Of a stretch of DNA of 64,000 nucleotides, positions 1-9,332 are shown one piece after another. Under the pieces are notes generated by a model. It saw only the letters and a program-made list of their open reading frames with translations. It was not told where the DNA came from and searched no databases. The translations under genes were made by a program, and so were the position numbers. The stretch spans positions 124,001 through 188,000 of the forward strand of contig NZ_CP180001.1 in assembly GCF_047528295.1 (NCBI RefSeq), written 5' to 3'. Each line of letters begins with the position of its first letter. Positions within the stretch are counted from its first letter, which is position 1. Source of the stretch: Peptacetobacter sp900550335. Lineage in GTDB: Bacteria; Bacillota; Clostridia; Peptostreptococcales; Peptostreptococcaceae.

Positions 1-535
1 TGCAAAAGCTGAAGAATTAGTAGAAACTAAGGGATACAAAATGTTTGATCAGTTCAATAATAAATCTAATCCAGAAGCTCATAAAAACTCCACAGCGATA
101 GAAATATTAAAAGACTTTGAAAGCTTAGATGCATTTGTAGCCGGCGTCGGTACTGGAGGAACATTAACAGGAAATGCAAGTGTACTAAAAGAAAACTACA
201 ACAATATTGAAATAATAGCGGTTGAACCAGATTTATCTCCTGTTATCTCTGGTGGTAAAGCATCTCCTCACAAACTTCAAGGAATAGGTGCTGGATTTAT
301 ACCATCTATACTAGATACGGATTTAATAGACAAGATAGAACAGATTTCATCTGAAGAAGCTTATTCAAACGCTATAAAATCAGCATCAGATGTAGGAGTT
401 ATGCTTGGAATTTCAGGCGGTGCCGCACTTGCTGCTGCAATTAAAACAGCTAAAAGACTTGGTAAAGGTAAGAAAGTACTATTTATAGCTCCAGACAACG
501 GAGAAAGATACCTTTCAACAGATTTATATAAGTAA
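1..535 (+). CDS. cysK: Cysteine synthase (O-acetylserine sulfhydrylase), C-terminal part
   Basis: Partial gene: the frame is open from base 2, so the N-terminus with the PLP lysine lies outside the window. The visible 177 residues match the second half of the type II PLP-fold cysteine synthases. The phosphate-binding GTGGTLTG motif lies near bases 149-172, followed by the typical EPDLSPVISGG segment, and the C-terminal LGISGGAALAAA helix-loop contacts the cofactor. The enzyme converts O-acetylserine and sulfide to cysteine. It sits 112 bp upstream of cysE, which makes its substrate, so the two probably form one operon. Cystathionine beta-synthase-like proteins share the fold, but the cysE neighbour favours CysK. 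Confidence 0.93.
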   Translation, partial: AKAEELVETKGYKMFDQFNNKSNPEAHKNSTAIEILKDFESLDAFVAGVGTGGTLTGNASVLKENYNNIEIIAVEPDLSPVISGGKASPHKLQGIGAGFIPSILDTDLIDKIEQISSEEAYSNAIKSASDVGVMLGISGGAALAAAIKTAKRLGKGKKVLFIAPDNGERYLSTDLYK

Positions 536-647
536 GTTTTAAAAGTATTAAATAATAATTTTGCATATAGTCTATTGTCAAATTTGCAAATAAAAACAAT
601 AAATCGAGATAAATAAAAATTATGATTAAACACTTGGAGGATTAGAT

Positions 648-1184
648 ATGAGCAGTTTTAGAAATATAATAAATACATATAAAGCACAGGACCCAGCGGC
701 GACAAACGCACTGAGTATTATAATAAATTATCCTGGAATTCACGCAATATTTTTCCACAGAATAGCACATTTTATAAACAATCTGGGGTTAAAATTCCTA
801 GCTAGATTTATATCACAAGTTGCAAGATTCCTTACTGGAATAGAAATTCACCCTGGTGCAACTATTGGAAAAAGATTATTTATAGACCATGGAAATGGAG
901 TTGTAATAGGTGAAACAGCTGAAATAGGCGATGATGTTGTAATGTTTCATCAAGTAACTCTTGGTGGAACAGGACACGACAAGGGTAAAAGACACCCTTC
1001 AGTTGGAAATGGAGTAACTATAGCTACTGGTGCAAAAGTTCTTGGAAATATAAAAATTGGGGATAACTCTAAAATAGGTGCTAATGCAGTTGTTCTTAAA
1101 AATGTACCTGAAAACTCAACTGTTGTAGGAATTCCAGCAAAAATTGTTAAACTAAATGGGGAAAAAGTTAATATAGCCTTATAA
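648..1184 (+). CDS. cysE: Serine O-acetyltransferase
   Basis: 178 residues, the short Gram-positive form of CysE. It acetylates L-serine with acetyl-CoA to give O-acetylserine for CysK. An N-terminal helical part (about 1-60) is followed by a left-handed beta-helix of hexapeptide repeats (about 65-165). The catalytic Asp80-His81 pair lies in IDHGNG, and the substrate loop GTGHDKGKRHP is at 107-117. The start follows GGAGG at a normal distance. The long N-terminal domain of the enteric enzyme is absent, as usual in Firmicutes. A terminator follows directly, so cysE ends the operon. Confidence 0.95.
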   Translation: MSSFRNIINTYKAQDPAATNALSIIINYPGIHAIFFHRIAHFINNLGLKFLARFISQVARFLTGIEIHPGATIGKRLFIDHGNGVVIGETAEIGDDVVMFHQVTLGGTGHDKGKRHPSVGNGVTIATGAKVLGNIKIGDNSKIGANAVVLKNVPENSTVVGIPAKIVKLNGEKVNIAL

Positions 1185-1205
1185 AAAAACTACTTATAAA
1201 TAAAA

Positions 1206-1265
1206 GGAATAGTTGGCCACAATTTAAACATTATGTTTTTTAGAAATGGCCACACTATTCTTTTT
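1206..1265 (+). terminator. Terminator of cysK-cysE
   Basis: The left arm GGAATAGTTGGCCA (1206-1219) pairs with TGGCCACACTATTC (1247-1260) with one bulged base, followed by a T-tract at 1259-1265. It lies 22 bp after the cysE stop codon. Confidence 0.85.
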
Positions 1266-1447
1266 ATTATAATTTTTTATAATTATTTTTATCAATCTTA
1301 CTACTTTATTATTATATATTTTTTTCATATAAATAAAATTGATAACGATTTCTTATTATTTTTTTTAATTATTAATTAAAATCCACCAATAAAATTCATT
1401 ATTTAAAGTATTATTTTTAAAGTTTTGTAGATAATTTATTTATATTG

Positions 1448-1456
1448 TGTTATAAT
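1448..1456 (+). promoter_or_regulatory. Extended -10 promoter candidate for the LysR gene
   Basis: TGT followed by TATAAT at 1451-1456 forms an extended -10 element. No good -35 hexamer is visible at 17 bp. Transcription would start near 1463 and leave a leader of about 90 nt. The rest of the 1266-1552 gap is very AT-rich and shows no other structure. Confidence 0.45.
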
Positions 1457-1552
1457 GTTAAATAATTAATTATTACAATTATATATTTTTTCTATGAATA
1501 AGAGATAGGTATCTAACGAATTTGATTTTATTGTTTAAAAAGGAGAATTGTT

Positions 1553-2443
1553 ATGAATTTATATCATCTTAAATATTTCGTTACTTTAGCCCATCTTGAG
1601 CATTACACAAAAGCTGCCGAACAGCTTTCAATCACTCAGCCTAGCCTTAGTCATGCAATTGCATCATTGGAAAAAGAGATTAATATTCGTCTTTTTGAAA
1701 AGGATGGGAGAAATATAGTGCTCACTCGAGCGGGAAAGAATTTTTTAACAGATATAGAAAAGGCTCTAGCTCTCATAGATGAAAGCATAAACTCTATACA
1801 TCTTTCTGAAATAGGTGAAGGTTATATAGACATAGCTTTCCATAAAAATATGATAGCTTCCTTTATTCCGGATCTAGCACGAAAATTTTTAAATGAACAT
1901 ACTGGGGAAAAGATTGATTTTAAATTCCACTATGATGCCGAATCCACAGAGGATTTAGTCAAAGGACTTTATTCTAAAGACTTTGATTTTATTTTTTGCT
2001 CTAAGTGTGTGAATGACAAGCATCTGGAATATATTCCAGTGTTTAAACAAAAGGCAATACTCTTAGTTCCAGAAAATCATCCTCTTGCTGATAAAGATAG
2101 CGTTAAACTGGAAGATACTTTAGAGTATAACCATATTCTTTATACTAAAAGCTATACTCTTTTAGATAAACTATCTACTTATTTAAATGAAAAAGAAAAA
2201 AACACAAATATATCTTACAAAACTGAAGATATAAATGTAATAGCTTCTTTAGTTGCTGGTGATTTTGGTATTTCAATTGTTCCTGAAAATACTAAAATAA
2301 ATCTAAAAGGAGTTAAATCTATAAGTATTTCAGATTTAGACTGGCAAAATACTGTATATATGGCTTATTTAAAATCATCTTATGAAATACCTGTTATAGG
2401 CGAATTTAAAGCGTTTATAAAAGAAAATGCAATCAATTTGTAG
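1553..2443 (+). CDS. LysR-family transcriptional regulator
   Basis: 296 residues. The N-terminal winged helix-turn-helix covers about 1-60, with the recognition helix region TKAAEQLSITQPSLSHAI at 19-36 and the LTRAGKNFL wing behind it. Residues from about 90 onward form the effector-binding domain of periplasmic-binding-protein fold. The start has AAGGAG seven bases upstream. The position next to cysK-cysE suggests, but does not prove, a role in sulfur or cysteine control (CysL/CysB-like). Most LysR regulators are divergent from their targets, whereas this one is codirectional and separated from cysE by a terminator, so the effector and targets cannot be named. Confidence 0.92.
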   Translation: MNLYHLKYFVTLAHLEHYTKAAEQLSITQPSLSHAIASLEKEINIRLFEKDGRNIVLTRAGKNFLTDIEKALALIDESINSIHLSEIGEGYIDIAFHKNMIASFIPDLARKFLNEHTGEKIDFKFHYDAESTEDLVKGLYSKDFDFIFCSKCVNDKHLEYIPVFKQKAILLVPENHPLADKDSVKLEDTLEYNHILYTKSYTLLDKLSTYLNEKEKNTNISYKTEDINVIASLVAGDFGISIVPENTKINLKGVKSISISDLDWQNTVYMAYLKSSYEIPVIGEFKAFIKENAINL

Positions 2444-2604
2444 ATATTAATTGGTTTTGGTTATTAGCTTATTAATATTTATAAATAAATTAATTAATTA
2501 CTATTAATAAATTCAACTTTTAAATTCATATTTTCATTTTAAAAAGCTTAAAGCAGAACTCTTGGAATTTATCTGTCGTAACTTAAATCACTTAATAGAG
2601 TTCT

Positions 2605-2645
2605 TAAAAAAATGGCTGTTGCAAAATTTGCAACAGCCTATTTTA
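2605..2645. terminator. Bidirectional terminator between the LysR gene and purB
   Basis: Perfect 12-bp arms GGCTGTTGCAAA and TTTGCAACAGCC overlap at 2614-2638. An A-tract on the left gives a U7 tract for minus-strand transcripts leaving purB, and the right side has TATTTTATT for the plus strand. A related hairpin with the TTTGCAACAG arm ends the 12.6-kb operon. Confidence 0.8.
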
Positions 2646-2722
2646 TTATTTAATTTTTATTGTATATACCCTCATTATACATTTTCTTGTATATACTTTT
2701 ATTATTATTTATTTTGTTGTTA

Positions 2723-4153
2723 TTATACGTTTATTTCATTGTCAACTTCTTTATCATCTTTATGAGCTTCTAATACTGGTGCAACTTCATTTTTTAGGAA
2801 TTCTTCAACCTGCATTGGAGCACATCCAACGTATTTTTCTGGTTTAAGTATTTCGTTTAATTCTTCAAGAGTAACACCAAACATTTCGTCAGCTGCTATT
2901 CTTTCTATTAAGTCGTTTTTCTTACCTTCAACTTTAACCATTCTACCAGCTTCTAAAGAATGTACTCTTATTCTTTCGTGTAAGTCCTGTCTGTTTCCAC
3001 CTTTTCTAACAGCATCCATCATTATGTTTTCTGTAGCCATAAATGGAAGTTCGCTCATTAATCTCTGTTCTATAACTTTTGGATATACAACTAATCCATC
3101 TGCAACGTTGCAATATAAGCTTAGTATACTGTCTACTGCTAGGAATGCTTCTGGTACACTTATTCTCTTGTTAGCAGAGTCATCTAGTGTTCTTTCAAAC
3201 CACTGAGTAGCTGTTGTTATAGCTGGGTTTAACGCATCTACCATAACATATCTCGCAAGTGCTGCTATTCTTTCACTTCTCATTGGATTTCTCTTGTATG
3301 CCATAGCAGAAGAACCTATCTGTTTCTTTTCGAATGGTTCTTCAACTTCTTTTAAGTGCTGAAGAAGTCTTATATCGTTTGAGAATTTTGTAGCTGACTG
3401 AGCTATACCAGATAATATATTAAGAACTTTACTGTCTATTTTTCTAGTATAAGTCTGTCCAGATACAGCTATTACTTTATCATATCCCATTTTTTCAACT
3501 ATTTTTCTATCAAGCTCTTTTACTTTTTCGTAATCTCCTTCAAATAATTCAAGGAATGAAGCCTGAGTTCCTGTTGTTCCTTTTGATCCAAGAAGTCTTT
3601 TATCTGATAAGAAGTGTTCTATTTCTTCTAAATCATATAATAAATCCTGTATCCATAGTGTAGCTCTCTTACCTACTGTTGTTGGCTGAGCTGGCTGGAA
3701 ATGAGTAAATCCAAGTGTTGGAAGGCTCTTATATTCATCAGCAAATTTAGATAATGCTTTTATAGCCATTACTAATTTTGTTCTTACAAGTTCCATACCT
3801 TCATACATTAATATTAAATCTGTATTGTCTCCAACGTAGCAAGAAGTAGCACCTAAGTGTATTATACCTGCTGCTTTAGGACACTGTTGTCCGTAAGCGT
3901 AAACATGAGACATAACATCGTGTCTAACTTCTTTTTCTCTTGCAACGGCTACATCGTAGTTTATATCGTCCTGATTTGCTTTTAATTCGTCTATCTGTTC
4001 TTGAGTTATTTCAAGACCTAACTCCATTTCTGATTCAGCTAGTGCTATCCATAATTTTCTCCATGTACGGAATTTTTTGTCATTAGAGAAAAGCTGTTTC
4101 ATCTCTTTGCTCGCATAACGTGATGTTAGTGGTGACTGATATATTTCGTTCAT
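2723..4153 (-). CDS. purB: Adenylosuccinate lyase
   Basis: 476 residues of the fumarase/aspartase superfamily. It cleaves SAICAR to AICAR and adenylosuccinate to AMP, so it acts twice in purine synthesis. Visible motifs are GATS (101-104), the T-H pair at 150-151 in the second conserved region and the signature SSAMAYKRNP at 281-290, the flexible catalytic loop. The start has CGGAGG upstream. It is the last gene of the minus-strand purA-purF-carAB-purC-purB run, 55 bp after purC, and is followed by a strong terminator. Confidence 0.97.
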   Translation of the reverse strand: MNEIYQSPLTSRYASKEMKQLFSNDKKFRTWRKLWIALAESEMELGLEITQEQIDELKANQDDINYDVAVAREKEVRHDVMSHVYAYGQQCPKAAGIIHLGATSCYVGDNTDLILMYEGMELVRTKLVMAIKALSKFADEYKSLPTLGFTHFQPAQPTTVGKRATLWIQDLLYDLEEIEHFLSDKRLLGSKGTTGTQASFLELFEGDYEKVKELDRKIVEKMGYDKVIAVSGQTYTRKIDSKVLNILSGIAQSATKFSNDIRLLQHLKEVEEPFEKKQIGSSAMAYKRNPMRSERIAALARYVMVDALNPAITTATQWFERTLDDSANKRISVPEAFLAVDSILSLYCNVADGLVVYPKVIEQRLMSELPFMATENIMMDAVRKGGNRQDLHERIRVHSLEAGRMVKVEGKKNDLIERIAADEMFGVTLEELNEILKPEKYVGCAPMQVEEFLKNEVAPVLEAHKDDKEVDNEINV

Positions 4154-4208
4154 ACTATCCTCCGATTTTATTTTAATTTTATTGTATTATTTATATAATA
4201 AATCTAAA

Positions 4209-4919
4209 TTATATTCCTAATCTGCTCATTACTTCATCATAGGCTTCTTTTACTCCACCTAAATCTCTTCTAAATCTATCTTTATCTAGTTTTTCATGAG
4301 TATTTATATCCCAAAGTCTGCAAGTGTCAGGAGATATTTCATCTGCTAAGATTATTCTTCCATGGTATCTTCCCATTTCTATTTTGAAATCTACTAATTC
4401 TATGTCAGCCTGTTTGAAATACTCTATTAAGAAATCATTTATTTTCATTGTCATATCTCTTATAGCGTCTAGTTCTTCCTTAGTAGCTGCACCTATTGCC
4501 ATTATCTGGCTGTCGTTTATCATTGGATCTCCAAGTGCATCATCTTTTAAGCAGAATTCTAATGTAGGGTTTTTTAGTACAGTTCCTTCTTCTACACCAA
4601 ATCTCTTAGAAAAGCTACCCGCAGCTATGTTTCTAACTATTATTTCAAGTGGTACTATTTCAACTTTTTTAACTATTGTTTCTCTATCTGAAATTTCTTC
4701 AACTAAATGAGTTTCTATTCCCTTCTCTTCTTCTAGCTTTTTAAATATAAAGTTGGCCATTCTGTTGTTTATTACACCTTTTCCGTCTATCTGTCCTTTT
4801 TTAAGTCCATTAAATGCAGTTGCATCGTCTTTGTATGATATTAAGAAGCAATCATCATTCCCTTCTATTTCATAGACTCTTTTGGCTTTACCTTCATATA
4901 ACATTTTTCCTTTATTCAT
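4209..4919 (-). CDS. purC: Phosphoribosylaminoimidazole-succinocarboxamide synthase (SAICAR synthetase)
   Basis: 236 residues, normal bacterial length. It joins CAIR and aspartate with ATP. The N-terminal GKMLYEGKAKRVYE strand and loop (4-17) bind ATP. The RNIAAGSFSKRFG segment (96-108) and DEISPDTCRLWD (193-204) are the classic signatures. GGAGG lies upstream of the ATG. It follows carB by 117 bp, in which a hairpin lies, so purC-purB may be read both by partial read-through and from an unseen promoter. Confidence 0.97.
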   Translation of the reverse strand: MNKGKMLYEGKAKRVYEIEGNDDCFLISYKDDATAFNGLKKGQIDGKGVINNRMANFIFKKLEEEKGIETHLVEEISDRETIVKKVEIVPLEIIVRNIAAGSFSKRFGVEEGTVLKNPTLEFCLKDDALGDPMINDSQIMAIGAATKEELDAIRDMTMKINDFLIEYFKQADIELVDFKIEMGRYHGRIILADEISPDTCRLWDINTHEKLDKDRFRRDLGGVKEAYDEVMSRLGI

Positions 4920-4976
4920 CTTAGTTTCCTCCCCTTAAAGTATACATTTCACAATACTCTATAAGTTCAAATTCTA

Positions 4977-5018
4977 AACTGCACATATATTAAATTTTCT
5001 ATTATATATGTGCAGTTT
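4977..5018 (-). terminator. Hairpin after carB, weak terminator or read-through site
   Basis: AAACTGCACATATA (4977-4990) pairs perfectly with TATATGTGCAGTTT (5005-5018) around a 14-base loop. On the minus strand the tract behind it is only TTTAGAATTT, so termination is probably partial and purC may be reached by read-through. Confidence 0.5.
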
Positions 5019-5036
5019 TCATCCTCACTTACAATT

Positions 5037-8000
5037 TTATACGTATATTGAATTTATATCAACTAGTCTGGTATTTTCTTCTGAGTAGTGACTTAATAAA
5101 CTTTCTGCAAGTGCATTTGCTGTGTCTATTGAAGTTAAGCAAGGCACAGCGTAATCTATAGCTTTTCTTCTTATTTTTACACTGTCTCTTGTAGGTATTC
5201 TACCTTTAGAAGATGTTGAAATTACATATTTTACTACTCCGCTTTCTATTAGCTTGCTTGTGTTGTTTACTCTGTCCTCGTGAATTTTATTCACTACTAC
5301 GACATCCATTCCTTCACCTTCAAGAACTTTAGCAGTTCCTTCTGTAGCGTATAATTTAAATCCTAGTCTTTCAAATTTTTCAGCTACTTCTGCTATTTCT
5401 GGTTTATCTCCATCTTTTACAGATATAAATACTCCACCGTCTTTTTCCATATGGTATCCAGCAGCTGCTAGTCCTTTAAACACAGCTTCTTTTAGATTTC
5501 TACCTATACCTAAAACTTCCCCAGTAGATTTCATTTCTGGTCCTAAGTGTACATCTAAGTCGATTAATTTTTCGAATGAGAATACTGGTACTTTTGCTGC
5601 AAAGTATTTCTGTCCTTTAAATAGCCCTGTTCCAAATCCCATATCTTTTATTTTTTCGCCAAGCATTGCTCTAACTGCAAGCTCAACCATTGGAACACCA
5701 GTTATTTTACTTAGGTAAGGTATTGTACGAGAAGATCTTGGATTTACTTCTATTACATATATCTTTCCTTCATATATAACGTACTGTATATTTACAAGTC
5801 CCTTAGTTTTTAGAGAAACTGCAAGCTGTTTTGAGTATTCAACTATTTTTTCTTTTAGTTTTTCACTTATATTCCAAGAAGGGCAGACTGCTATAGAGTC
5901 ACCTGAGTGAACTCCTGCTCTTTCTATATGTTCCATTATTCCTGGAATTAATATTTCTTCTCCGTCACATATAGCATCTACTTCTACTTCTATACCCATC
6001 ATATATTTATCTATTAGTATTGGGTTGTCCTTTTTGTTTGATTTTAGTATTATTTTCATGTATTCTTTGATATCTTCATCGCCGAATGCAATTATCATAT
6101 TCTGTCCACCTAATACGTAAGATGGTCTCATAAGTACTGGGTATCCAAGTTCATTTGCAGCTTTTAAGGCTTCATCTTCTGTAAGAACTGTATGTCCCTG
6201 TGGTCTTTTTATGTGTAGAGATTCAAGAAGTTCATCAAATCTTTCTCTATCCTCTGCCATATCTATGCTTTCTGCACTAGATCCTAATACATTTATTCCC
6301 TGACTTTCTAGGAACTTCGTTAGATTTATAGCTGTCTGACCACCAAATGCAACTACTACTCCATAAGGTTTTTCTGTATTCATTACGTTCATTACATCTT
6401 CTGGAGTAAGTGGTTCAAAGTATAGTCTATCCGCTGTATCAAAGTCTGTAGATACAGTTTCTGGGTTGTTATTTATTATAACAACATCAAATCCTGCTTT
6501 TTTAAGTGCCCATACACAGTGAACTGCAGAGTAGTCGAATTCTATCCCCTGTCCTATTCTTATCGGTCCTGAACCAAGAACTACTACAGTTTTTCTCTCT
6601 CTTATTCCTTTTCTTTCTATAAACTCATTCGCTTCATTTACTTCATCACAGCAACTATAGAAGTATGGAGTTTCTGCTTTAAATTCTCCTGCACAAGTGT
6701 CAACCATTTTAAATGACGCTGGAGCTGAGTAATTTGCTTTTTCTCCACTTATTCTTTCTATTGTAGAGTTTAAGAATCCGTATCTTTTTGCAACGTTATA
6801 AGTAGCTTCTGATACATTTCCTTTAGATAGTTCTTTTTCTACTTCTGCTATGTTTTTCATTTTATATAAGAACCAGTTGTCTACTTTTGTTATTTCATGT
6901 ATTTCTTCACAAGATATTCCTCTTTTTAATGCTTCATATATTACAAATACTCTTTCATCATTGCATACATGAAGTGCTTCTTTTACCTGCTCATCTGAAT
7001 ACGCAGCTACTTTTGGAAGAGTACAGCAGTCTGTTTTGTTTTCAGATCCTCTAACAGCTTTCATAAGTGCGGTTTCAAAGTTCTGTCCTATAGCCATTAC
7101 CTCACCTGTAGCCTTCATCTGAGTACCAAGTTCTCTCTTAGCATACACAAATTTGTCAAATGGCCATTTAGGGAATTTAACAACAACATAGTCAAGAGCT
7201 GGCTCGAAGCATGCGTAAGTCTGTTTAGTTATTTCATTTTTTATTTCATCTAATCTATATCCAAGTGCTATTTTTGCAGCAACTTTTGCTATTGGATATC
7301 CTGTAGCTTTTGAAGCTAGAGCTGAAGATCTTGAAACCCTTGGGTTTACTTCTATTACAGCGTATTCGTCGCTATTTGGATTAAGTGCGAACTGACAGTT
7401 ACATCCACCTTCAACCCCCATAGCATCAACTATTTTTATAGCTGCTGTTCTAAGCATCTGGTATTCTTTATCTGCAAGTGTAACCGCTGGAGCTATTACT
7501 ATACTATCTCCTGTATGTACTCCAACTGGGTCAAAGTTTTCCATTGAGCATACAGTTATCGCATTTCCTGCTCCATCTCTTACAACTTCAAATTCTATTT
7601 CTTTCCATCCAGATATACATTTTTCAACTAATATCTGTGTTATTGGAGATAATCTAAGTCCATTTTCTGCAATCTTTTTAAATTCTTCCTCGTCGTTTGC
7701 GATTCCACCACCGCTTCCTCCAAGAGTAAACGCTGGTCTAACTATTACTGGGTAGCCTATTTTTCTAGCAAATTCCACTGCAGAATCTAAGTCCTCAACT
7801 ATTTCTGAAGGTATTACAGGCTGACCAATTTCAAGCATTGTGTCTTTGAACATCTGTCTATCTTCAGCTTTATCTATTGTTTCTGGATCTGCTCCAAGAA
7901 GCTTAACACCCATTTTTTCTAGGTATCCTTCTTTAGCTAACTGCATTGAAAGAGTTAGAGCTGTCTGCCCACCTAATGTAGAAAGTATACTGTCTGGTCT

Positions 8001-8243
8001 TTCTTTTTCTATTATTCTTTTTAATGTAGTAACTGTAAGTGGCTCTATATATATTTTATCAGCCATTGCGTTGTCAGTCATTATAGTCGCTGGATTTGAG
8101 TTAACTAGTATAACTTCCTTTCCATCTTCTTTTAGAGCCTGACAAGCCTGTGTTCCAGAATAATCAAATTCCGCTGCCTGACCTATTACTATAGGTCCTG
8201 AACCTATTAAAAGTACTTTCTGTATGTCGTTATTTTTAGGCAT
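5037..8243 (-). CDS. carB: Carbamoyl-phosphate synthase large subunit
   Basis: 1068 residues, full length. It makes carbamoyl phosphate from bicarbonate, two ATP and ammonia channelled from CarA. There are two homologous halves, each with a pre-ATP-grasp and an ATP-grasp domain: the first begins GSGPIVIGQAAEFDYSG (about 14-30), the second GSGPIRIGQGIEFDYSA (about 556-572). The C-terminal MGS-like allosteric domain starts near 940 and carries VNKIHE and ISTSSKGRIPTRDS. Its ATG overlaps the carA stop by one base, so translation is coupled. No pyrimidine-type attenuator is visible, and the gene is flanked by purine genes on both sides. Confidence 0.98.
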   Translation of the reverse strand: MPKNNDIQKVLLIGSGPIVIGQAAEFDYSGTQACQALKEDGKEVILVNSNPATIMTDNAMADKIYIEPLTVTTLKRIIEKERPDSILSTLGGQTALTLSMQLAKEGYLEKMGVKLLGADPETIDKAEDRQMFKDTMLEIGQPVIPSEIVEDLDSAVEFARKIGYPVIVRPAFTLGGSGGGIANDEEEFKKIAENGLRLSPITQILVEKCISGWKEIEFEVVRDGAGNAITVCSMENFDPVGVHTGDSIVIAPAVTLADKEYQMLRTAAIKIVDAMGVEGGCNCQFALNPNSDEYAVIEVNPRVSRSSALASKATGYPIAKVAAKIALGYRLDEIKNEITKQTYACFEPALDYVVVKFPKWPFDKFVYAKRELGTQMKATGEVMAIGQNFETALMKAVRGSENKTDCCTLPKVAAYSDEQVKEALHVCNDERVFVIYEALKRGISCEEIHEITKVDNWFLYKMKNIAEVEKELSKGNVSEATYNVAKRYGFLNSTIERISGEKANYSAPASFKMVDTCAGEFKAETPYFYSCCDEVNEANEFIERKGIRERKTVVVLGSGPIRIGQGIEFDYSAVHCVWALKKAGFDVVIINNNPETVSTDFDTADRLYFEPLTPEDVMNVMNTEKPYGVVVAFGGQTAINLTKFLESQGINVLGSSAESIDMAEDRERFDELLESLHIKRPQGHTVLTEDEALKAANELGYPVLMRPSYVLGGQNMIIAFGDEDIKEYMKIILKSNKKDNPILIDKYMMGIEVEVDAICDGEEILIPGIMEHIERAGVHSGDSIAVCPSWNISEKLKEKIVEYSKQLAVSLKTKGLVNIQYVIYEGKIYVIEVNPRSSRTIPYLSKITGVPMVELAVRAMLGEKIKDMGFGTGLFKGQKYFAAKVPVFSFEKLIDLDVHLGPEMKSTGEVLGIGRNLKEAVFKGLAAAGYHMEKDGGVFISVKDGDKPEIAEVAEKFERLGFKLYATEGTAKVLEGEGMDVVVVNKIHEDRVNNTSKLIESGVVKYVISTSSKGRIPTRDSVKIRRKAIDYAVPCLTSIDTANALAESLLSHYSEENTRLVDINSIYV

Positions 8244-9313
8244 TATATCTCAACTCCTTCCATTAAACTTATAAATCTATCAAATAAATATGATGTATCC
8301 TGAGGTCCACCACAAGCTTCTGGGTGGAACTGTACTGAGAATACTGGCATATCAGTGTATTTTATTCCTTCACAAGTACCATCGTTTACATTTGTAAATA
8401 ATAATTCTGCATTTTTAGGTAATTCATCATTGTCAACTGCATATCCATGATTCTGGCTTGATACGTATATTCTTCCTGTTGAAAGGTCTTTAACAGGCTG
8501 ATTTCCACCTCTGTGTCCGTATTTTAATTTAATAGTAGTTCCTCCCTGAGAAAGAGCTAATAACTGATGACCTAAACAAATTCCAAATGTAGGTATATTT
8601 GCCTTGCATAGTTCTTTTAATTCTTCTATTATTTTTACATTGTCCTTTGGATCTCCAGGTCCATTAGATAGCATTATTCCGTCTGGATTTAATGCTTTTA
8701 TTTCTTCAGCTGTTGTAGATGCAGGCACTGTTGTTACATTGCATCCTCTTTTTAATAATTCTCTTCTTATATTTCTCTTAGCACCGAAGTCCCATAATAC
8801 TACGTTATACTTAGCATCTTCCACTTTATCAGTAAATGACTCTTCACAAGTAACTGCTTCAACCATATCAAAGTATTCTACATCTATTTTTTCATTCTCT
8901 TTAACTGGTTCAGAAGTTATTTTTGCCTTCATAGTACCATGTTCTCTAAGTACTCTTGTAAGTTCTCTTGTATCTATACCGTATACTCCTGGTATATCGT
9001 TCTTTTTAAGGTATTCATCAAGTGTACCCTCACATCTGTAGTTAGAAGGGTGTTCACAGTACTCTCTAACTATATACGCTTTTACAAAAGAGCCTCTACT
9101 TTCGGCATCTTCTTCTATTATTCCGTAGTTTCCTATAAGTGGGAATGTCTGAACAACTATCTGCCCACAGTAACTTGGGTCTGTAAGTGTTTCAAAATAT
9201 CCTGTCATTCCAGTAGTAAATACTATTTCGCCAGTTATTTCCTTTTCCCGTCCAAAAGATTTTCCTTCAAAAATCTTTCCATTTTCAAGAATTAAGTTGA
9301 TTTTCTTTTCCAA
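8243..9313 (-). CDS. carA: Carbamoyl-phosphate synthase small subunit (glutaminase)
   Basis: 356 residues. It hydrolyses glutamine and passes ammonia to CarB. The N-terminal CPSase_sm_chain domain (about 1-140) is followed by a class I glutamine amidotransferase domain with SNGPGDP, the nucleophile Cys246 in GICLGHQLL and the His330/Glu332 pair in FHPE. I chose the TTG at 9313 because AGGAGG lies eight bases upstream (9322-9327). The longest frame would start at a TTG at 9340, inside the purF stop region and without a ribosome site. It follows purF by 19 bp and overlaps carB by one base. Confidence 0.95.
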   Translation of the reverse strand: MEKKINLILENGKIFEGKSFGREKEITGEIVFTTGMTGYFETLTDPSYCGQIVVQTFPLIGNYGIIEEDAESRGSFVKAYIVREYCEHPSNYRCEGTLDEYLKKNDIPGVYGIDTRELTRVLREHGTMKAKITSEPVKENEKIDVEYFDMVEAVTCEESFTDKVEDAKYNVVLWDFGAKRNIRRELLKRGCNVTTVPASTTAEEIKALNPDGIMLSNGPGDPKDNVKIIEELKELCKANIPTFGICLGHQLLALSQGGTTIKLKYGHRGGNQPVKDLSTGRIYVSSQNHGYAVDNDELPKNAELLFTNVNDGTCEGIKYTDMPVFSVQFHPEACGGPQDTSYLFDRFISLMEGVEI

Positions 9314-9332
9314 AGTTAGTGCCTCCTTTTTT

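Noticed and set aside
2562..2765. 67-codon hydrophobic ORF on the plus strand
   Set aside because: It runs through a terminator hairpin and into the antisense of purB, has a poor start context and low-complexity F/Y/C-rich translation.
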